In this document: in pieces, positions 8,329 through 15,641 of the stretch
How positions within the stretch are numbered: position 1 is the stretch's first letter
How the letters are laid out: each line of letters opens with the position of its first letter
From: SAR324 cluster bacterium
GTDB lineage: Bacteria > SAR324 > XYD2-FULL-50-16
Direction: 5' to 3'
DNA: 38,010 nucleotides
Assembly (NCBI GenBank): GCA_028280735.1
Contig: JANQLH010000287.1
Coordinates: 1 to 38,010 of the forward strand
The notes under the pieces: generated by a model
Told to the model about the DNA's origin: nothing
Seen by the model: only the letters and a program-made list of their open reading frames with translations
The model's database searches: none
Position numbers and translations under genes: made by a program

Positions 8329-9617
8329 TCCGATTCTCCTTTACTTGGATTTAAAGGCAGTTTAACTGGAAATCCTTCAAACATTTCTCCATTTTGATTC
8401 GCTGTATGAACAACCAGGCTTTCAGCCTGTTTAGGAATGGTGATATCGATCAAATGAATACGATTCTCACCACCGGCAGATATAACCGCCACGGGAGGTA
8501 TGCCGGTAACCTTCTTCCCACTCTTACTGGCCCAATATACGTAGTAGTGAGTAATTCTGATCTCATTAGCGGGAGGATTTATCGCCAGTTCGCAACTCAT
8601 TTCTCCATCTTTACTCCAGCTGAATCTCTCCAGGTAAGCACTGCGAATCATTTCATCAGGAGTTAAGCTGTCGATTTCAATGTCAATGGATTCACATAAG
8701 GGAGCACAATTCTGGTCTGTAAACAGGTCCGTCAACGAAACATCACTGGTGAACGCTTCAAGGACAATGTATTTCACTCCTTCCTGATGCAGCGCGGAAA
8801 GTACACCTGTGCGATAAATTGTTGATCCAAAGCGGAAACGTTCACCAATATATTCATTTACCTTTTTCTCTGCGGCGGATCTCACTTCAGCAGCGCCCGG
8901 CATGCTTTCTAATCCCAGCCGGGCTGTGATTTTAAAAGGAACTGTTTGGGCTGCATGTACCTCTATTTTATGACCGATTGGTCGAATGGAATTATCAAGC
9001 AGTCGCAATCGGACTTTTTCAACCAATCCTTCAAGCTTTTTACTTGATACAGCGCTATCCGCTTCTGTTAGGGTTTGATCATGGAGCATTATTCGCCGGC
9101 TAAACAGAAGAATAATTTCAACCACCCCGGCACCGGGATTATTAACTCTTACATCTACCAACTCACTTTTTTCCTCAAAACTCAAAGCGTCATAGGCAAA
9201 GTGTCTATATCCTTCAATGCTCCCTGCAGTGTGGATAGCGCCTGCCTGGGAAATGATCCGTTGAGGAACTGTTTGTGACAGCTCAGGTCTGTCGGAAAGA
9301 AAAAGAGAGGCCAGTCTGTTTAAGTCTATTTCCTGTGCTTTAGCTAATCGGCAGGCGTCAACCCGCTCGTTAATCTGCTGTCGGACGTACAATTCCCTGT
9401 AAGCCAGAACTTCGAGCAATTTGGATAACGGATCACTTTCAGGAAGAGCGTTTACTTCAATAGACGAGAGACCGGGAACCCGGCTAACTGTTTCCTGCAG
9501 GCTTGCCTTACATTCAAGCAATATGGATTCATAGTCCGGTAAATCTTGTGATACTTCCCCTGCCAGTTTTTCAAGATCGCTCAATGAAAGATGTCCGGTT
9601 GTCATCGGTTTATTCAA
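8325..9617 (-). CDS. Second baseplate J-family protein
   Basis: A 430-residue protein also related to baseplate J proteins. Seen: an N-terminal family start (ELYVRQQINERVDACRLAKA, about 73-92, followed by DLNRLASLF), a middle TAGSIEGYRHFAYDAL segment (about 131-146) and NPGAGVVEIILLFSRR near 162-177, then GVLSALHQEGVKYIVLEAF (about 271-289). About 100 extra residues follow, forming a probable beta-sandwich. P2 and R-type pyocins have one J protein; two are found in Afp/PVC-type systems (Afp11 and Afp12), where they form a mixed wedge. It begins 19 bases after the 597-residue protein gene and overlaps the next J gene. Confidence 0.8.
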   Translation of the reverse strand: MNKPMTTGHLSLSDLEKLAGEVSQDLPDYESILLECKASLQETVSRVPGLSSIEVNALPESDPLSKLLEVLAYRELYVRQQINERVDACRLAKAQEIDLNRLASLFLSDRPELSQTVPQRIISQAGAIHTAGSIEGYRHFAYDALSFEEKSELVDVRVNNPGAGVVEIILLFSRRIMLHDQTLTEADSAVSSKKLEGLVEKVRLRLLDNSIRPIGHKIEVHAAQTVPFKITARLGLESMPGAAEVRSAAEKKVNEYIGERFRFGSTIYRTGVLSALHQEGVKYIVLEAFTSDVSLTDLFTDQNCAPLCESIDIEIDSLTPDEMIRSAYLERFSWSKDGEMSCELAINPPANEIRITHYYVYWASKSGKKVTGIPPVAVISAGGENRIHLIDITIPKQAESLVVHTANQNGEMFEGFPVKLPLNPSKGESE

Positions 9618-9635
9618 TTTGTACCTTGTGTTTTG

Positions 9636-11429
9636 TTAAACGGGACCTAAAAAATGCAGAGGTTTAAATGGTCTGGCCGGTATCCTCGGTTCCGGCTTGG
9701 TGGTTCTTTCCAACTGTGTGCCTAATCCCTGGATGGCCTGAATCAATGTTTTTGTATCCGACCTGCCGTATTGATGGTCCAACAGCAATTGTTCGTACAG
9801 TTTTTGGAGCAATGCAGTGGACTGAAGCTCGTTGCTTTCTCTCGATTGTTGTATCGATTCCTGAAGCTCCAAGATCTCCTGCATCTTCAGCCGGGCTCGT
9901 TGTGCGATCGCATTTTGACGAGACGATGGCTCCAGCAGGGTTGCCCTGTCAGTTTTGTCTCTCTTAACCTGCTCCAATGCCGAAAACAAGCTACTTGACT
10001 TTTTTAACCGCAATTTTTCCAATAGACCGGTTTTGATAGTGCTGTTATTCCTTGGGTTATTTCGCGCGAGTTGTAAGACTCTGCTTTGATCGGCTAATGA
10101 AAGCTCTTCAAAAAAAACAGAAGGCAGATTAAGGCTTGCTTGAGCTGTCTTCAAAGAGATCAACTCATCGGTATTCTGATGTTGAATTGAGTACTTCTTT
10201 ATTGGTAAAGCTTTTAAAGGTCTTGTTCCTGGTATCCTGCCTCTATCAACGGGATTATCTTTATTGGTGAGGTCTCTTTCAGCAGGGAATCTATCGGGAA
10301 GGTCAGGAATAGCACTGTTAAAATACTCAGCTGCTTCATTTGTTTTCAGAAACTGGTAAATCCCCAGTGAAAATAACTCTGACAAGTTGCCTGCCCGAGC
10401 TTTGATTTCGCGCTTGTTTTTTTGTGAATCGTTGTTTTCGGCAGATGGCAGATCAGCATGTTCGATATCGCCCGGAAATGACTTTTGGCTGTTTAGCTTG
10501 GTGAATAAACTAGGCCTGCTGTCAAAAAGCTGAAGGATGGAAACAGGAACAGCTTTGTACCTGCCGGTGACCGTCTGCAAACCTTTTGTTTCAGTGCGGA
10601 CATGTGACAGATCCAAAAAGGGTTTGGACAATACGGAGCTTATCCCGCCGATGTTTCGACCAAACATCATTAAACCGGGTTCTGAACCCCGGAAATTTTG
10701 CATCGTTCTTTCCGGTTCTAATACAGTCCGGTTATTCCTGAATTGAGAAGCGTGAAAATCGGGTTGTTTACCCTGCCGGTCCCTAATAAAAAAACCGGTA
10801 TGCTTAGCCGATTTTATCAAATGACCACTTTCGCCTGCCAAATTCCGGAAAACCCTTTCTTTTGGGCCCTTTAAAGGTTGCAGAATATCGGTTTCGGAAA
10901 ATACGGATGATTTTTGTTCATGGCTGGTACCCCGGAAGAGCAACCTGTTTGCTTCCTTCTCAAATTCGGAAACCCCGGAAGCTTTTTCCGGTTTACAAGT
11001 TACCTCAAAGAGGTATCCGGATGAACCACGATGCTTTCGAAGATGGCCCGAAGCAAGGTTGACAATCGATGTGTTTAGCTGCTGATTTTCAATCGCTCCA
11101 TTTAACATCCTATTATCATTGGACCACTTAAAGAAAAAAGCCATCTTTTGCTGCAAACGAATAAAAACATCCTGTTTGTTTGTGTTTTGCTTTTCGTCGG
11201 AAGCTTCGTTTTCAGCGTGATCAATAGATGGAAACTCCCGATAGATCTCGGATTTGAATAGCGTAAACGGTGAATTTCCCAACACATTAAACGGATTCCT
11301 GTTGCGCGTTACAATCCCGGCTTTCGGAGATCCCTTCGGTAGTAAGGATTTCGGATATGGAGGGGCCAGGATTATCTTATCCAAAAGTGAAGATTGGTTT
11401 ATGTTTGAGATGTTGTTGTTCGTTTTCAC
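9636..11429 (-). CDS. Possible tape-measure protein (position of P2 gpT), unusual composition
   Basis: A 597-residue protein I do not recognise by sequence. It occupies the place of the tape-measure gene, directly after the chaperone pair E/E'. Seen: no transmembrane segment; a long N-terminal and central part rich in N, S, R, K, F and P (likely disordered); and a C-terminal ~130 residues with helical, coiled-coil-like character (QEILELQESIQQSRESNELQ near 523-542), ending in a proline-rich tail. Phage tape measures usually carry hydrophobic segments for membrane passage; those of tailocins and injection systems may not. If fully helical it would span roughly 90 nm, but the composition makes that doubtful. 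Alternatives are a cargo, a cap or an inner-tube filler protein. Confidence 0.5.
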   Translation of the reverse strand: MKTNNNISNINQSSLLDKIILAPPYPKSLLPKGSPKAGIVTRNRNPFNVLGNSPFTLFKSEIYREFPSIDHAENEASDEKQNTNKQDVFIRLQQKMAFFFKWSNDNRMLNGAIENQQLNTSIVNLASGHLRKHRGSSGYLFEVTCKPEKASGVSEFEKEANRLLFRGTSHEQKSSVFSETDILQPLKGPKERVFRNLAGESGHLIKSAKHTGFFIRDRQGKQPDFHASQFRNNRTVLEPERTMQNFRGSEPGLMMFGRNIGGISSVLSKPFLDLSHVRTETKGLQTVTGRYKAVPVSILQLFDSRPSLFTKLNSQKSFPGDIEHADLPSAENNDSQKNKREIKARAGNLSELFSLGIYQFLKTNEAAEYFNSAIPDLPDRFPAERDLTNKDNPVDRGRIPGTRPLKALPIKKYSIQHQNTDELISLKTAQASLNLPSVFFEELSLADQSRVLQLARNNPRNNSTIKTGLLEKLRLKKSSSLFSALEQVKRDKTDRATLLEPSSRQNAIAQRARLKMQEILELQESIQQSRESNELQSTALLQKLYEQLLLDHQYGRSDTKTLIQAIQGLGTQLERTTKPEPRIPARPFKPLHFLGPV

Positions 11430-11472
11430 CGAAAGTTATCCGTATTTCCAGTTCGTGTTAAGAAGTATTCCG

Positions 11473-11616
11473 CTATTTTAATAGCCTGTGGGCAGTTTCC
11501 AGCCAACTGATCAACTCGTGTTCATCCAGTGCCAATAGTTCATCCAAACCCCAGCCGCTTTGCCTGGATAACAGCATGACGGCTTCGCGAAGTGCAGCTG
11601 GGTTCAGGATAAAAAA
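11473..11616 (-). CDS. GpE' extension, read by -1 frameshift from the tail-assembly chaperone gene
   Basis: In the -1 frame relative to gpE, an open frame continues from the slippery run TTTTTTA for 45 codons to a TAG at 11473-11475. The peptide contains SGWGLDELLALDEHELISWL, which matches the GpE/E' tail-chaperone C-terminal family (conserved W, EL, W). There is no convincing independent start with a ribosome-binding site, so production as an E-E' fusion of about 125 residues is the natural reading, as in phage P2. Automated ORF calling misses this because of its size and frame. Confidence 0.75.
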   Translation of the reverse strand, partial: FFILNPAALREAVMLLSRQSGWGLDELLALDEHELISWLETAHRLLK

Positions 11617-11849
11617 CCTGCGAGAGCTTCCTGCACTCTCACATAATCCGACATATCAAGTTCTTCAATGTCGGAAGGTGTCACTTCACATAGATTGGCA
11701 ATAAAACGGATCTCTTTTTCTGCCTCCGCTCCCGTCATCTTCTCTACGGCTAATCTATCCCTGACTTTGGGTCTGCGCAGTGACAACTCTTCAATGGCTT
11801 TTCCATTCACTTGAATGGGGAAGTTTAGTTTCACACTGGCTGTTTCCAT
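11604..11849 (-). CDS. Tail-assembly chaperone (P2 gpE / Mu gp41-like)
   Basis: A predicted 81-residue protein of the Phage_TAC family that coats the tape measure during tube assembly. Seen: VNGKAIEELSLRRPKVRDRL, typical of the family, and EVTPSDIEELDMSDYVRVQEAL before the frameshift site. The open frame reaches a GTG at 11876, but ATG at 11849 has a good GGAG site 8 bases upstream and is chosen. It lies between the tube gene and the candidate tape measure, the canonical position for this chaperone pair. The last codons hold the slippery run that gives the E' form. Confidence 0.82.
   Translation of the reverse strand: METASVKLNFPIQVNGKAIEELSLRRPKVRDRLAVEKMTGAEAEKEIRFIANLCEVTPSDIEELDMSDYVRVQEALAGFLS
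11610..11616 (-). promoter_or_regulatory. Slippery heptamer TTTTTTA for -1 frameshift
   Basis: On the minus strand the end of gpE reads GCAGGTTTTTTATCCTGA. The run TTTTTTA allows tandem slippage by -1 four bases before the zero-frame TGA at 11604-11606, joining gpE to the E' frame. P2 uses a T-run in the equivalent place. No strong downstream pseudoknot was worked out. Confidence 0.7.
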
Positions 11850-11915
11850 ATCTAATTCTCCGGTTGTTAATTGCACGCTGATGGATCAATTTTTTAAAAG
11901 TGGAAAGGTTATCCG

Positions 11916-12416
11916 TTAAATGCCTATGGCACCTCTTAACGCTTCCAATTGGTCGTTTCCATCGATTTTTCGGACCATGTTTTCCGGGTCGATTTCAACC
12001 AGTTCTGTTCCGTCTATTTCAAGGCGATAATATCTCAAGGCAACACTGACTTTTAGGGGAGCATTTTCTCCCGATTTCCAATTGCCAAAATCCAGTTCAC
12101 GCCAGGAACCACGCAAGGTCAGAACTACAGGTACAATTCCTTCTTCTCCGTCCAAACCGCCTCGTAAAGTCAAGGGGACTTGTGCACCGTTATTCAATCC
12201 AAACATCTTGATAATCTCGGGATCATATTCGGAGATGGTCATATCACATTCCAGTTTTTCCATACCCATTTCGATCTCGATTGGGGTATCCATACCACCA
12301 GCCTTTATCTCTTCCATTTTCAGGCTGAGTTTGGGCAAGGTCAGTTCCTCAACACGTCCGGCATATCCACGTCCGTCGACAAACAGATTAAATCCTTTTA
12401 GTACCTTTGGTATCAT
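11916..12416 (-). CDS. Contractile tail tube protein (P2 FII-like)
   Basis: A 166-residue protein of the P2 major tail tube family, close to the 172 residues of P2 FII. It polymerises as hexameric rings to form the inner tube. Seen: MIPKVLKGFNLFVDGRGYAG at the start, EELTLPKLSLKMEEIKAGGMD (about 23-43) and the C-terminal YRLEIDGTELVEIDPENM, all characteristic. Its ATG overlaps the sheath stop by 4 bases, so sheath and tube are translationally coupled. One tube gene only, unlike Afp/PVC systems with several tube paralogues. Confidence 0.9.
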   Translation of the reverse strand: MIPKVLKGFNLFVDGRGYAGRVEELTLPKLSLKMEEIKAGGMDTPIEIEMGMEKLECDMTISEYDPEIIKMFGLNNGAQVPLTLRGGLDGEEGIVPVVLTLRGSWRELDFGNWKSGENAPLKVSVALRYYRLEIDGTELVEIDPENMVRKIDGNDQLEALRGAIGI

Positions 12417-13606
12417 GCGAAGACCTCCTCGATATAATCGTTAATCATCATACTGCGGAAAGTAATGTGTTCAGCGGGGTATGGCGGGGTGAAGTCAAAA
12501 TCAAATGTCACCTTACCCTGTAGCACCTGATCCCAGGTATTGATTTCCGGATCAGCCCAGCATTTGCCGTTAATAATTGCTCCTATTTTGCGGAGATTTC
12601 TAAGAAAGGCGTTGACGCCCTCGGTAACGTCCTCAACGTAGGTTTTGGTGATGTTTCTATCAACAGCCCAAAGATGAGCCCTTAACAAGGAATCGTTGAT
12701 AATATCCGCAGTGCGGCGAACGCTGATGAAAGTCCATTTGGGATCTGCCGTGGTGCTGCGATTGCCCCATAAGCGATACCCGTTTTGATGAATAATCGTT
12801 GAAACCCTTCCTTCATTCAGTCGGTTTGCTGTGGAACCCGGGTTGTCCAGTGCAAAATCAACAGGGAATTCGGTTCCGCTGATCCCGCGGATGTTTTGAT
12901 TGGACGGGCTGAACCAATAACCCCGGTTGGTATCGGATCGAACTATTACCCCGGCAATTCTGGCAGAGGCAGGCTCCAGTCTTTCCAAGTCATCACCATA
13001 AGGGACTTTCACACGAGGATAAACCAGGTACATCCTGGGATCATTATTTGACTTGTTATCCTGGATGACCTTACCGGGATCCTCGTCATTGATACCATCG
13101 ACAATGGCGATGCCTCTCTGAACGGCGGCCACTTCGGCCAGTTTATCGCGTATCGCACTTGTGTGACTGAAACCGGGAGCAATCAGCAGGCGTGGTGTTT
13201 GATTAACAATGCTTTCCGCTCCTTTCAAAGCTTCGATGGCCTTTTTAATCTTGTCTGATGATGAGCTTTCAGCCCTGACAACTACAACCATAGCTCCTGC
13301 CTGATCCAGAATGCCGTTGAGGGCATCACGAATGGTATTGTTTTCGGAAAGCACTTTCTCACTATCTTCCGGTTCTTCGGTCTTTTTTTCGTCTTTCTTG
13401 ACTGCCGGTTTTTCCGCTGGGATAGGAAAGTATTTATCAATAGCTTTCCTGGTGCCGGGGATTAAAACAGGTATATTTGGCTCTACTCCTCCATCACCGA
13501 CCTCTGCTGTCCCAACCAGGCCTATAACTGATGCACTGGCTCCACTGATCGGACGAGGCCCAACATCAAGTTCCTTGACTTCGATACCGTGTAAAAATGC
13601 ACTCAT
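12413..13606 (-). CDS. Contractile tail sheath protein (P2 FI-like)
   Basis: A 397-residue sheath protein, almost exactly the length of P2 FI (396). The sheath surrounds the tube and contracts to drive it into a target. Seen: HGIEVKELDVGPRPISGA near 5-22, a lysine/glutamate-rich surface insert around 68-87, NRGYWFSPSNQNIRGI near 230-245 and the C-terminal FTPPYPAEHITFRSMMIND near 373-391 that forms the conserved core and linking arm. A good AAGGAGAAAACA site precedes the ATG. There is a single sheath gene. It is separated from the upstream gp25 gene by 253 bases that contain a MITE-like element. Confidence 0.92.
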   Translation of the reverse strand: MSAFLHGIEVKELDVGPRPISGASASVIGLVGTAEVGDGGVEPNIPVLIPGTRKAIDKYFPIPAEKPAVKKDEKKTEEPEDSEKVLSENNTIRDALNGILDQAGAMVVVVRAESSSSDKIKKAIEALKGAESIVNQTPRLLIAPGFSHTSAIRDKLAEVAAVQRGIAIVDGINDEDPGKVIQDNKSNNDPRMYLVYPRVKVPYGDDLERLEPASARIAGVIVRSDTNRGYWFSPSNQNIRGISGTEFPVDFALDNPGSTANRLNEGRVSTIIHQNGYRLWGNRSTTADPKWTFISVRRTADIINDSLLRAHLWAVDRNITKTYVEDVTEGVNAFLRNLRKIGAIINGKCWADPEINTWDQVLQGKVTFDFDFTPPYPAEHITFRSMMINDYIEEVFA

Positions 13607-13688
13607 TGTTTTCTCCTTAAGAATTTGGTCAATCCTGGCCCTGTATGCCGGATTGCCCGGTTGCTTTTATTCACAATTCGTCATTAGT

Positions 13689-13849
13689 CAGTGTCCGGGC
13701 GGAAACCAGATTAAACCCTACCAATACAAGCTGTAAAAGCTGCTTGATGCTTCGAAGTTCAGTACTGTCAGCACATTCGTCTTCCAGCTGAATATCGGTA
13801 TCCGGCACAAGGCTGGATAAGGATTTAACAATTTTTCGTTCAGACACTG
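13689..13849. repeat. MITE-like element (family A, copy 1) inside the tail operon
   Basis: The left end CAGTGTCCGGGCGGAAACCA and the right end, read in reverse, CAGTGTCTGAACGAAAAATT are inverted copies that both continue into TTAAA(C/T)CC, enclosing 161 bp without coding capacity. Copies with the same ends lie at 16221-16384 and 28402-28627. It occupies most of the gap between gp25 and the sheath gene, so it may lower or change expression of the genes after it. Confidence 0.7.
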
Positions 13850-13859
13850 GTTAAACATC

Positions 13860-14228
13860 CTACAGGGTGATGTTTTCCATTCTGACTTGCTGCCCTTCAC
13901 TGGTCAGGTAACCATTGAGATTGACGAGCAGTTTTCCGCCTTCCGGTTGGTTGCTGTCATAATTCGGCTCTGATCCAACCGAAACGACCTCTACCTTTGT
14001 TAATTGGATTCTTGGTTCATGTGTTGTGATCGCCATAACTACAGCAGCCTGAATATCTGCTATCAATTCCGGGCTCATGGGCCTGTCAAGCAACTCGAAC
14101 AAGCGGGAGCCGTAGTCGCGCCTCATAACCCTGGTTCCGATTGGAGTAGTGAGGATATCTTTAATTGACTGTCTTAAATGATCCAAGCCTTCCAGTGTTT
14201 TACCGGTATTCGCATCCATTCCTGTCAT
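13860..14228 (-). CDS. Baseplate wedge protein gpW/gp25 family
   Basis: A 122-residue protein of the GPW/gp25 family that joins the baseplate to the first sheath ring and primes sheath assembly. Seen: LEGLDHLRQSIKDILTTPIG (13-32), then TRVMRRDYGSRLFELLDRPM, the strongly conserved core of the family, and the EPRIQLTKVEVVSVG strand region. The usual length is 110-140. It follows the spike gene by 28 bases; its stop is 10 bases from the inserted palindromic element. Confidence 0.92.
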   Translation of the reverse strand: MTGMDANTGKTLEGLDHLRQSIKDILTTPIGTRVMRRDYGSRLFELLDRPMSPELIADIQAAVVMAITTHEPRIQLTKVEVVSVGSEPNYDSNQPEGGKLLVNLNGYLTSEGQQVRMENITL

Positions 14229-14256
14229 TTTGATTCTCTGATTCAGCCTTTAGATT

Positions 14257-15027
14257 TTACGAAACGTCCGCACCCGAACTGTTTACCACCAGCTTGGTAC
14301 CGGCATCCAGTTCCAGGGTCTTGGATTTCAGTACGATTTTATCCTGTTTCATCTCAATGCTGCTGTCTCCCACCGTTAGAGACAGTTCTCCGGTTGATTC
14401 CAACGCGATAGCACCGCTGCTCAATTCTATAGTTGTTTGGTCACTTTCTTCTTCCCCGCAAATCACGGATATCTCGCCCTTTTTTTCCTTTGCCTGGATG
14501 GTAATGGACGTTGCGGCTTTTTCGGCATCGGGTTTTGATTTAAACGACATCGAAAAGAGATGCTCTTTTTTGTCAAAGGAAACCTCTGATCCATCGGCAA
14601 ATAAACGCCGGTAAATGTGTTGCTTGTCCTCAGGCGGAGTTTTAAGACCTGCTTCCGGTTTGGCATCCTGGTCATCACTGGCTTTTATACTGAGCCAGTC
14701 ACCTCGGAAAAGTGTACCGATAATGATTCCCAAAGAAAGGTTTCCCGATGGAGCCACCACGACAACCTGTTCATTTAATTCCGGTTGCCACCATTCGGCG
14801 TCGTAGCCTGCACGAGCCGTTACCCAGGGCATCCAGTTTCTGGTATAGGTTCCTTCTTCCTCACCCCCAATATGAACCAAAACGCTTGCTGAACCATCGG
14901 GTGGTTTGGGATCATCTTTTTCCGCTTTCACAATTTTTCCGATCTGAACGACGTTGCTGATCATTTGATCATGCCTGACTACCTGACCATCCGTATCGTT
15001 CTCGCCTGTAAATGTGAGTTCGTCCAT
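14257..15027 (-). CDS. Baseplate spike protein (P2 gpV-like)
   Basis: A 256-residue member of the baseplate assembly protein V family, the trimeric spike at the tip of the tube. Seen: an N-terminal OB-fold region (about 28-110) with VQIGKIVKA, then ARAGYDAEWWQPELNEQVVV and SLGIIIGTLF, and a C-terminal repetitive beta-strand region (about 170-256; ITIQAKEKKGEISVI, then IELSSGAIALESTGELSL and so on) that should form the beta-helical needle. No PAAR-type tip gene is present, and no obvious metal-binding HxH tip motif is seen at the C-terminus. The separation of gpV from gpD is the P2/R-pyocin arrangement. Confidence 0.9.
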   Translation of the reverse strand: MDELTFTGENDTDGQVVRHDQMISNVVQIGKIVKAEKDDPKPPDGSASVLVHIGGEEEGTYTRNWMPWVTARAGYDAEWWQPELNEQVVVVAPSGNLSLGIIIGTLFRGDWLSIKASDDQDAKPEAGLKTPPEDKQHIYRRLFADGSEVSFDKKEHLFSMSFKSKPDAEKAATSITIQAKEKKGEISVICGEEESDQTTIELSSGAIALESTGELSLTVGDSSIEMKQDKIVLKSKTLELDAGTKLVVNSSGADVS

Positions 15028-15047
15028 ATCGCCAGTGGGTTGAGATT

Positions 15048-15641
15048 CTACAACACCTTTTCTACATCCAATTCAAAACGTGAATAGATCTGGTTGGGAT
15101 TAACCGCTTCGCTTGAATCAGGATGCGTACCCAGTCTTAACATCTGTTCCCAGGTGACAGCCCAAAGTGCCAGGTTGGCAATAGGGTCCGTTCCGCCGTA
15201 AAGATCCGAAGCCCTGGCAAGGACAGATACTCCATAACGCCAGCTGGAGACATCCGGTTTAAATCCTTTTGCCAATCCATGAAGATCAGACGATTCGACT
15301 TCCCTGGCCGGATGAACATTAGGCAGTTGCCACCGGTTTCCGTTAACTAGGGTGAGCATCTTTGTAATGAGTTCCTGCACGGAAGATTCACGCTTCAGGC
15401 TGTCGCTGTTAACCACCAAGAGGTAAGCCACCATATAGATTACCGAATCTATTTCGCCGGTTTCAACCTGCGTTGTTTCACCGCTGCCGACCGAGGTAAT
15501 ATATATCCCGGGCGTTTCGGCATGAATGGCGGAAATCTCGGTGGTCTCAATATAGCCCGCCAGGGGCTTGCAGCGTGCTACAGAATCCTTGAATCTTTCT
15601 TCTGTTATTTTAACAACCGCAGATATGAAGTTTTTTAGCAC
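15048..15641 (-). CDS. Mu gp37 / DUF1834-like tail protein, first gene of the tail operon
   Basis: A 197-residue protein resembling the Mu gp37 (DUF1834) family of small tail proteins encoded next to sheath and tube genes; a tail-completion or terminator role is often supposed but not settled. Seen: N-terminal helix MLKNFISAVVKITEERFKDS, a central VIYMVAYLLVVNSDSLKRES strand-helix pair and a C-terminal SVLARASDLYGG followed by LALWAVTWEQMLRLG. The match is by overall layout and is weaker than for its neighbours. It starts the operon; the 20-base gap to gpV suggests co-transcription. Confidence 0.55.
   Translation of the reverse strand: MLKNFISAVVKITEERFKDSVARCKPLAGYIETTEISAIHAETPGIYITSVGSGETTQVETGEIDSVIYMVAYLLVVNSDSLKRESSVQELITKMLTLVNGNRWQLPNVHPAREVESSDLHGLAKGFKPDVSSWRYGVSVLARASDLYGGTDPIANLALWAVTWEQMLRLGTHPDSSEAVNPNQIYSRFELDVEKVL

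Noticed and set aside
614-15641. A type VI secretion system
   Set aside because: There are no TssJ, TssL, TssM or ClpV genes, the ATPase has only one active AAA module, and gpU, gpX, gpI, E/E' and a collar-type fibre are phage-tail features.
614-15641. An intact P2-like or Mu-like prophage
   Set aside because: No capsid, portal, terminase, integrase, repressor or replication gene is seen; the flanks are an IS end and an intergenic region followed by chromosomal genes. The low-coordinate side is cut by the window, so this is not fully excluded.
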